A stretch of 64,000 bases of DNA from Lujinxingia litoralis (GTDB lineage: Bacteria > Myxococcota_A > Bradymonadia > Bradymonadales > Bradymonadaceae). Shown here piece by piece: positions 58,074 through 64,000 of the stretch. Position 1 is the stretch's first letter; the number at the start of each line of letters is the position of its first letter. The translations under genes were made by a program, and so were the position numbers. Where the stretch lies: assembly GCF_003260125.1 (NCBI RefSeq), contig NZ_QHKO01000003.1, positions 62,001 through 126,000 of the forward strand, written 5' to 3'. The notes under the pieces were generated by a model. The model had not been told where the DNA came from, made no database searches, and saw only the letters and a list, made by a program, of their open reading frames with translations.

Positions 58074-59665
58074 TGCTACGTCTGATCGCAAAGAGTACAC
58101 ACCGGCTACTGCGGGTGATGGATCGCCCGGTGCCCACGCCTTTTGATGGACGCCCGCGGGGCGTGGCGTTGATGTTGGCGCTGGTCACGCTGGCGATCCT
58201 CTCCACGGCGGTGGTGGAGTTTGCCTACACCGCCCGGGTCAACACGGCGATGTCCACCAACGAGCGCGACAAGCTCAAAAGCTACTACCTGGCCAAGAGC
58301 GGGGTGAACCTCTCGCGCCTGCTCTTGAGCCTGCAGTACGCGCTCCAGGATGAGTCGCGCCAGACCGACGATGAGACCGGCCGGATGATCGGCCGAGCGA
58401 TGCGGCGCAGCAACTTCCAGCTCTACCAGTACATGGACATTTTGCTCGGGCCCTTTAACTCCGGGAAGGTCGAGATTCCCCTGGCGAGCATCGATTTGAG
58501 TTCGATGGGCGTGAGCGGGTTCGGGGAGTTTACCGGCACCTTTGATGTGGATGTGGTCCCGGAGGAGGGACGTATCAACCTCAACCAGTTCGCCGGTGAA
58601 GAGCTCAACGAGGGCGATCTGCTGATGCTCTGCTCCATGATGCTCGATTCGCGCTACGACTCGATCTTTGAAGTGAAAGATGTGAACGGCGACACGATGA
58701 ACCGGGCCCGGATGATGGAGCGCATCATCGACTTTGTGGACCTGGATCAGGAGCAGGTCACCCTGGGAGATGATTGCACCATTCGCGGCAGTGGGGGCGA
58801 CGAACAACGCGTCTACGAGCGGGATGAGGCCAAGGTGGAGCCGCGTAACGCGCGCCTCACACATCTTGAGGATATTCACCGGGTGATGGGGGTGAGCGAA
58901 GCGTTTATGGAGGTGTTTGGCGACGCTTTTACCGTCTATGACGTCGACCGGCCGAATCCCAACGTGGCGAGCTTCCCGGTGTTTTACGCGATCCTCTGCC
59001 AGAACCTGGAGCTCGAAGGCGTGGACAGCGGCGGGCAGGGGCTGGGCAGCTTGTGCGCCAACAACCCGCAGGTGGGCCTTCAGGTGATGTATTTTGCGAT
59101 GGCGCTTGACGGGGTGCGGGCCTTCTTTGAGAACCCGCTCTCGATGTTTATGGCCTACGTCGGTTCGAGCGAGAGTCGACTGCTGCCGGGGGCCGAGGTC
59201 GGCCAGCCGGTGGCGTTTTTGAGGCGGAGTCAGCTGCCGGAGTACATCGAGGGCTTTAAGACGAATCCGCAGCTGATGGCGCAGTTTATTAACTACTCGC
59301 CGGCCTATCAGGTCATGGCGATGGAGAACCCGCAGCTGGTGGTCGATCCGCTGGTGCCGGCGTTTCCGCAGTGGGCGGTGTCGTTTAATCGTTCGGGGTT
59401 GTTGCGTTCGATCAGCACCAGTCAGTCGTCGATTTATCGGATTAAAAGTACCGGGACTTATGGAAGTTCGAAGGCCGAGATCGAGGCGGTGGTGGACTTT
59501 GGTAAAACGCAGCGTCGCTTGCCCGACGAGCGTCTCTTTGAGGCGCTGCAAGGGGAGGAAGACGACGAGGAGGCCAACGAGGAGGTGGAGGAGCTTCGCT
59601 CGGCGTTGAAGTCCTCTCGTGAGGAGATGGCCAAGGGGCGCGTGTTGTATTGGCGGGTGCAATAA
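58073..59665 (+). CDS. gspK: Minor pseudopilin GspK
   Basis: A 530-residue tip pseudopilin. The leader ends at DGRPRG, then VALMLALVTLAILSTAVVEF. As in all GspK, Glu5 is absent. The large domain starts DKLKSYYLAKSGVNLSRLL and contains RINLNQFAGEELNEGD, and the family's helical insert. It is much longer than E. coli GspK (about 325) through extra acidic and helical parts. It ends 56 bp before gspL. Confidence 0.92.
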   Translation: MLRLIAKSTHRLLRVMDRPVPTPFDGRPRGVALMLALVTLAILSTAVVEFAYTARVNTAMSTNERDKLKSYYLAKSGVNLSRLLLSLQYALQDESRQTDDETGRMIGRAMRRSNFQLYQYMDILLGPFNSGKVEIPLASIDLSSMGVSGFGEFTGTFDVDVVPEEGRINLNQFAGEELNEGDLLMLCSMMLDSRYDSIFEVKDVNGDTMNRARMMERIIDFVDLDQEQVTLGDDCTIRGSGGDEQRVYERDEAKVEPRNARLTHLEDIHRVMGVSEAFMEVFGDAFTVYDVDRPNPNVASFPVFYAILCQNLELEGVDSGGQGLGSLCANNPQVGLQVMYFAMALDGVRAFFENPLSMFMAYVGSSESRLLPGAEVGQPVAFLRRSQLPEYIEGFKTNPQLMAQFINYSPAYQVMAMENPQLVVDPLVPAFPQWAVSFNRSGLLRSISTSQSSIYRIKSTGTYGSSKAEIEAVVDFGKTQRRLPDERLFEALQGEEDDEEANEEVEELRSALKSSREEMAKGRVLYWRVQ

Positions 59666-59721
59666 GGCAGTTAGCGAGGTGCTTCGGGGATAAGGCCCGG
59701 GCGCTTTCGGGAGATGGATAG

Positions 59722-61452
59722 ATGGCAAATCGAATTGTAGGACTGGACATCGGGGCGTGGTCGCTCAAGGCGGTGGCGCTCGATGTGCTCCAGCGCCCGG
59801 TGGAGGTGGTGGGCTTTGCCGAGGTGGCGCTGGCGGCGCTGGCCGAGGAAGGTGCGCCGGTCTCCGAGGTGGAGCAGGCCGAGCTCGAAGGGGCTGGGTC
59901 TGAGGCTCCTGAGGATGCGGAAGCGGCCGGGGCTGAAGACGCGTCGCCCAAAGAGGGCGAGGAGGAAGAGCTGGAGGCGGTGGTCCCGCAAGCGCAGCCT
60001 TTGCAGGCCCCGTGGGTGCGGGCGCTTAAAGGGCTTATCGACCAGGGCTTCTTCGAAGGGGTGAGTCGGGTGGTGGCCACCATGCCCAACGGCGATGCGC
60101 TCACCCTGCGCCTGGAGGTGCCCTTTGAGGGCAAGGCGCAGGTGAGCTCGGTCTTGCCGCACCTTTTGATGGGCAGCCTGCCGATGCCGCTGCAGCGGGT
60201 CACCTACGACTTTGAGGTGATGGCGGGCAAGGGCGACGAGGAGTGGGAAGCGCTGGTGGCGTTTGTGGAGAGCGAGCGCCTGGGGGCGCTGCTCTCTCAG
60301 ATGCAGTCGGTGGGGGTGGACCCGGCGATGATCGGCATTCCGGAGCTGGCGCTGCGCCTGGCTGCGGAGCGGGCGATGATGCTCGACGCGAGTGCCTACG
60401 CCGTGATCGATTTTGGTCATGCGCATACGCGTTTGCTCATTCAGGATGGCGAGCGCACGGTGGTCGCCCGCACCATCAAACAGGGCGGGGAGCACCTCAG
60501 TCAGGGGCTGTCCGAGGCGTTTAACCTGAGCCTGAGTGAGGCCGAGCGCCTCAAGCATCAGCGCGCGATGTTGGACGTGGATGCCACAGAGGCCGACGAG
60601 GCCCTGGTTCGGATCAGCCAGGTGTGCGGCGATGTGGTGGGACCGCTGGTCCGCGATCTGCGCAGAACGTTTCAGTCAGCCTACGCCCGGGATCGGGTGC
60701 AGGTTGAGGCGATCTTTATGTGCGGCGGCGCCAGCAGGCTCAAGGGACTCAAACCCCACCTGGAGCGCGAGTTTGGCGTGGCGGTCAGCCCCTTGAGTGT
60801 GGAGCTGGCGGTGGCCGAGGAGGCCGCGGTGGCGTTTGGGGGCCGCCAGCCAGAGGCGGCCCTGGCGCTGGGCGCGGCGCTGATGAGCGTGCGCGAGAAG
60901 GGGCAGCCCGAGCCCATCAACCTGCGCCAGGGGGCGTTTGAGTTCCGGGGCAAGTCGAGCTACGTGCGCGCGCAGTTCACACGGCTGGGAATCGCCGCCG
61001 CGGTGCTGGTGGTGCTGGGGCTGGGCGTGCTCTTGATGCAGCGCCTCGATCAGCGGGCTCAGCTCGACGCGATGAAAGACGCCGTCGCCGAACAGACCCA
61101 GGCCCTCTTTGGTGAACGCCTGACCTCACCGGCGGCCATTCGCGCGCGTCTGGGAGGGGCGGCGGGCCCGGAGCGGGGGTTTGTGCCTCTGATGAGCGCC
61201 TACGAGCTTCTGCACCTAATCACGCGTGGGACCGCGAGCGCCGGGGAACTCCAGCTGGATCGCATCGATATTGATACCGACCGTCAGCTGATTCAGATGG
61301 TCGGTGTGACCGACAGTCCGCAGTCGGTCGACCAGATCGCCGCCCAGCTGGAGCAAGAGGAATGCCTGCGCGATGCCCGCAAAGAGAAGGTGACCGTGCA
61401 GGGTGATAACCGCGTCCAGTTTGAAATTCACGTCACCAGTGATTGCTCCTGA
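59722..61452 (+). CDS. gspL: Type II secretion protein GspL (PilM-like)
   Basis: A 576-residue actin-like protein that docks GspE to the membrane. The N-terminal half is an FtsA/PilM-type domain: IVGLDIGAWSLKAVAL, then YAVIDFGHAHTRLLI (phosphate 2), and FMCGGASRLKGLKPHLE (adenosine). Residues 50-95 are an acidic insert. One membrane helix lies at about 425-445, followed by a ferredoxin-like periplasmic domain. It could be mistaken for PilM, but the place between gspK and gspM is decisive. Confidence 0.88.
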   Translation: MANRIVGLDIGAWSLKAVALDVLQRPVEVVGFAEVALAALAEEGAPVSEVEQAELEGAGSEAPEDAEAAGAEDASPKEGEEEELEAVVPQAQPLQAPWVRALKGLIDQGFFEGVSRVVATMPNGDALTLRLEVPFEGKAQVSSVLPHLLMGSLPMPLQRVTYDFEVMAGKGDEEWEALVAFVESERLGALLSQMQSVGVDPAMIGIPELALRLAAERAMMLDASAYAVIDFGHAHTRLLIQDGERTVVARTIKQGGEHLSQGLSEAFNLSLSEAERLKHQRAMLDVDATEADEALVRISQVCGDVVGPLVRDLRRTFQSAYARDRVQVEAIFMCGGASRLKGLKPHLEREFGVAVSPLSVELAVAEEAAVAFGGRQPEAALALGAALMSVREKGQPEPINLRQGAFEFRGKSSYVRAQFTRLGIAAAVLVVLGLGVLLMQRLDQRAQLDAMKDAVAEQTQALFGERLTSPAAIRARLGGAAGPERGFVPLMSAYELLHLITRGTASAGELQLDRIDIDTDRQLIQMVGVTDSPQSVDQIAAQLEQEECLRDARKEKVTVQGDNRVQFEIHVTSDCS

Positions 61453-61469
61453 AAGGCCTGAGACCGACG

Positions 61470-62084
61470 ATGAGTGAAGAGCAAAAAGAATCCGGAAAAA
61501 AAGGTCTGGCCGAGTCGATCGCCAACCTCTCAGATCGGGAGCGCAAGCTTCTGGGGCTGATGTTTGCGACCTTTGCGGTGCTGGGCATCTTTGTGACCGT
61601 GATGTTGGTGCAGCGCTCGCTGGCCGATATTGAATCTGAGACCCAGACCTACGAAGACGTCCTGAACCTGTTGGCCACCGCCGCGCCGGATTACCTGGCG
61701 CAGGAGGCCGGCGGGGCGGTCGACCCGCGGGTGGAGCGCTTTAGCGACGAGGTGCTCGACAACAACACCGTGCAGCTGACCAGTCTGGTGGCCACGCACG
61801 CCACCGCCGCCAATATCTCGGTATCGAGCTACGATGAGGATCAGTCGCCGCTGGGTTCGACGCGCGGCAGCAAGGATGGGCCGATCATCGTCGAACGCAC
61901 CCTGAGGGTGGACATCCGGCGCGCCGAGATGAACGCGCTGATCGATCTGCTCGATCGCATTGAGACGAGCGGCGATCCGGTGATCATCAAGCGTGTGGAT
62001 GTCCGTTCGGTGGGCGGCGAAGGCATGGTGCGTGCGCAGGTGGTGGTGTCCACCTTCCAGCGTCGCGCACAGGAGGAGAGCTGA
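61470..62084 (+). CDS. gspM: Type II secretion protein GspM
   Basis: A 204-residue inner-membrane protein. A cytoplasmic start (MSEEQKESGKKGLAESIANL), one membrane helix at about 30-50 (LGLMFATFAVLGIFVTVMLV), a helical coiled part and a ferredoxin-like domain. It pairs with GspL in other systems. ATG 61470 lies 17 bp after the gspL stop. The start one helix upstream (61443) overlaps gspL and is less likely. Confidence 0.85.
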   Translation: MSEEQKESGKKGLAESIANLSDRERKLLGLMFATFAVLGIFVTVMLVQRSLADIESETQTYEDVLNLLATAAPDYLAQEAGGAVDPRVERFSDEVLDNNTVQLTSLVATHATAANISVSSYDEDQSPLGSTRGSKDGPIIVERTLRVDIRRAEMNALIDLLDRIETSGDPVIIKRVDVRSVGGEGMVRAQVVVSTFQRRAQEES

Positions 62085-63118
62085 TGCGAGAGCGACTGGC
62101 AGAACTGTGGGAACGCCCGGGCATTCGCCTGCTGGCTTACGTGGTCTTTGCGGTGTCGATGTTCGCCCTCTTCTTGCTGCTGACCTTTCCGGAGCGGCGA
62201 GTGCGCCAGATCGTGACGGTGCAGCTGGAGAAGGCGCTGGGGCATCAATATGATGTGACGATCGCCGAGCTGGGGATGTGGCGTCTGACCGGGGCGAAAT
62301 TCGAAGGCGTGCAGCTCAAGGAGCGCGTCTCGGCCACCGAGCGCGTGGGCGTGGAAGGGGGACTGGCCAAGCAGATCTACATTGAGCGGATTTCGGCGCG
62401 TTTTGCTCCCCTGGGCAGCTTGCTGCGCCGGGGGGCCACGGTGAACTATCAAGTCGACATCGGTGGCGGAGTGCTCGAGGGCAGCTTCACGCAGTCGAGC
62501 AGCCGGAGGCTGGTCACCGTGCAGAGCGACGAGCTGGATCTGCGCCAGTCGACGTTGCTGGCCTCGTTGCTGGGCATCCCGGTCTTCGGGCAGCTCGATA
62601 CCGACATTGAGCTGGAGCTCCATCCGAGCCGCCCGGTGCTGACCGGGGGAGAGATCGCGTTGACCGGGCGTCAGTTCACGGTGGGCCCGACCACGCTCAA
62701 CGCCGATAGCCTTCCGGTGGCGCTGGATGTGCCGATGACCAACTTTGGCAACATCGTGGTTCGAGCGCATGTCGAGAGCGACGAGGGCGGGAAGGATCCT
62801 CGCCTGGTCATCGATGAGTTCCAGACTCGGGGGCGTGATATCAACACCGAGATCTGGGGTCATGTGGAGCTGGGCGCGCAGATGGGTCGGAGCCGCCCCC
62901 GCCTGGAGATGCGCCTTCAGGTCAACGAGGAGTACGTCACGGCCAACAGCCTGGGCGTGGTCTTTAACATGGCCGAGTTCCGCAAAGGGCGTCATCAGGA
63001 CTGGTACGGTTTTACGCTCGGTGGCACCTTCCAGGACCTGGCGTTTCGGGGCGCGGCGACCGCCGCCCGCGGGCCTACGGAGCAGGCTGCCGAGCCGGCC
63101 GAAGAAGCCCAGGACTGA
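62084..63118 (+). CDS. gspN: Type II secretion protein GspN
   Basis: A 344-residue protein with one N-terminal helix (about 15-37; LLAYVVFAVSMFALFLLLTF) and a large periplasmic beta domain of the AsmA-like type. GspN is found in only some secretion systems, commonly in deltaproteobacteria. It overlaps gspM by one base (TGATG). It is the last gene of the operon before a hairpin and uvrA. Confidence 0.85.
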   Translation: MRERLAELWERPGIRLLAYVVFAVSMFALFLLLTFPERRVRQIVTVQLEKALGHQYDVTIAELGMWRLTGAKFEGVQLKERVSATERVGVEGGLAKQIYIERISARFAPLGSLLRRGATVNYQVDIGGGVLEGSFTQSSSRRLVTVQSDELDLRQSTLLASLLGIPVFGQLDTDIELELHPSRPVLTGGEIALTGRQFTVGPTTLNADSLPVALDVPMTNFGNIVVRAHVESDEGGKDPRLVIDEFQTRGRDINTEIWGHVELGAQMGRSRPRLEMRLQVNEEYVTANSLGVVFNMAEFRKGRHQDWYGFTLGGTFQDLAFRGAATAARGPTEQAAEPAEEAQD

Positions 63119-63137
63119 CCCTCATAACGCTCGCCTG

Positions 63138-63191
63138 GCACGGGCCGGAATGTACGGGCAAAGCGCGGCGTTGGCCGCCCGTAGCCCGTGC
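63138..63191 (+). terminator. Hairpin at the end of the gsp operon
   Basis: A nested stem of 15 bp: GCACGGGC, a 7-nt bulge, TACGGGC, loop, GCCCGTA, GCCCGTGC. No T-run follows, so strength is uncertain. It divides gspN from uvrA in a 141-bp gap. I see no clear LexA box in the rest of this gap. Confidence 0.5.
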
Positions 63192-63259
63192 TCTGGTATG
63201 GCCTGTGCCGGGCCACGAGCGTACTCAGGTATAACCTCTGCCCCCACGAAGTAGGTGCC

Positions 63260-64000
63260 ATGGCGCAGTCCGCATCTCCGGGCATCAAACTGCCCCTGAT
63301 CAGCCGGGACCGCGGTGAAATCGCGGTCAACGGTGCTCGCGAACACAACCTCAAAAACCTCGATTTGACGCTGCCCAAGCGCAAGCTGGTGGTGTTTACC
63401 GGCCCCAGTGGCTCGGGCAAGTCGTCGATGGCCTTTGATACGCTCTACGCCGAGGGGCGTCGCCGCTATGTGGAGAGCCTCTCGACCTATGCGCGGCAGT
63501 TTCTCGGGCAGATCGAAAAGCCCGACTTCGACCAGATCACCGGGTTGAGCCCGACGATCTCGATCGAGCAGAAGACCACCGGGAGCAATCCGCGCTCGAC
63601 GGTGGGCACGATCACCGAGGTGCACGATCACCTGCGGGTGCTCTGGGCGCGTCTGGGCGAGCAGCGCTGCCATACCTGCGATGAGCCGGTGAGCGCGACC
63701 AGTGCCCAGGCCGTGGCCACCCAGCTGCTGGAGTTGCCGCGGGGCACCAAATTCATGTTGCTCGCCCCGCTGGTGCGAAACCGCAAGGGGGAGTACCGCG
63801 ACCTCTTTGATGCGCTACGCAAGCAGGGGTTTGTGCGGGCGCGCATCGATGGCGAGTTCGTGGAGCTGGAGGGGTTGGAGAAGCTCAAAAAGAGCTACCG
63901 TCACGACATCGACGTGGTGGTCGACCGGCTCGTGGCCAAGCCGGAGGCGGCCTCCCGGGTGCAGGATAGCGTGGACCGCGCGCTGCATGTCGGCGAGGGC
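63260..64000 (+). CDS. uvrA: Excinuclease ABC subunit A, 5' part
   Basis: The first 247 residues of UvrA, the damage-sensing ATPase of nucleotide excision repair; the gene runs out of the window. Visible: GAREHNLKNLDLTLPKRKLV, Walker A GPSGSGKSS (usually GLSGSGKSS), YAEGRRRYVESLSTYARQFL, and GLSPTISIEQKTT before the UvrB-binding region. A Cys pair, CHTC, lies near residue 136. GTAGG lies a few bases before ATG 63260. Whether this is the main UvrA or a UvrA2 paralogue cannot be told from this part, but the sequence agrees with standard UvrA. Confidence 0.93.
   Translation, partial: MAQSASPGIKLPLISRDRGEIAVNGAREHNLKNLDLTLPKRKLVVFTGPSGSGKSSMAFDTLYAEGRRRYVESLSTYARQFLGQIEKPDFDQITGLSPTISIEQKTTGSNPRSTVGTITEVHDHLRVLWARLGEQRCHTCDEPVSATSAQAVATQLLELPRGTKFMLLAPLVRNRKGEYRDLFDALRKQGFVRARIDGEFVELEGLEKLKKSYRHDIDVVVDRLVAKPEAASRVQDSVDRALHVGEG

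Noticed and set aside
58106..59728. A 540-codon frame on the minus strand opposite gspK
   Set aside because: Shadow frame; gspK on the other strand has clear pseudopilin features and operon context.
63119..63259. SOS (LexA) box before uvrA
   Set aside because: No CTGT-N8-ACAG or similar palindrome; only the hairpin described.

Overview
This window is a GC-rich, densely coded stretch of bacterial chromosome. I infer a member of the Myxococcota/Deltaproteobacteria, most like Bradymonadia (Bradymonas/Lujinxingia relatives). The reasons are the pilB-pilT-pilC-pilS-pilR-pilA gene order known from Myxococcus, an outer-membrane protein of the TIGR04551 type, the HRDISPxN form of a Ser/Thr kinase catalytic loop, a zinc-ribbon protein with many short Thr motifs, and a type II secretion operon that includes gspL, gspM and gspN. 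No phage, insertion sequence, integron or CRISPR array is visible. This is core chromosome rather than an island.

Layout. 1-8831 (minus): type IV pilus cluster with two ATPases, platform protein, the PilS/PilR two-component pair, an extra prepilin and the major pilin (cut by the window edge) behind a sigma-54 promoter. 9134-10941 (plus): ABC transporter pair ending at a bidirectional terminator. 11000-11529 (minus): five tandem initiator tRNA-fMet genes. 11635-15007 (minus): rluB, scpB, scpA and a Xer recombinase (RNA modification and chromosome segregation). 15089-17854 (minus): glnD, divergent from truD and two uncharacterised genes (plus). 23294-24481 (plus): aspartate kinase. 24522-28857 (minus): Nudix-type hydrolase, a strong candidate non-coding RNA, a membrane pseudokinase and gamma-glutamyltransferase. 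29007-31108 (plus): DUF47 plus Pit phosphate uptake pair. 31134-36333: a conserved hypothetical, a lipoprotein, a beta-barrel protein, a small membrane protein and a LOG-family enzyme. 36664-40117 (plus): Fur family regulator, a cysteine-less Mrp ATPase and a patatin. 40114-43478 (minus): GH57 glycoside hydrolase and glgC. 43570-46861 (minus): Ser/Thr kinase and an FHA-GAF-nucleotidyl cyclase. 47063-63118 (plus): an NtrC-type activator followed by a full gspC-N operon. 63260-end (plus): start of uvrA.

How the parts work together. The pilus machine and the secretion machine are evolutionary cousins, and here they also appear to share a regulatory logic. Each has a good sigma-54 promoter with a TGACA/TGTCA palindrome 150-190 bp upstream, and each lies beside its own NtrC-family activator. 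The kinase and FHA-cyclase genes are divergent from the secretion activator and may form a signalling input to it.

Most unusual items: the candidate small RNA at about 25283-25520 with two identical UUCCU pentaloops, the five tandem fMet genes with a U1-U72 mismatch, the Mrp homologue without any cysteine, and the paired TGACA-AAA-TGTCA operators before gspC.
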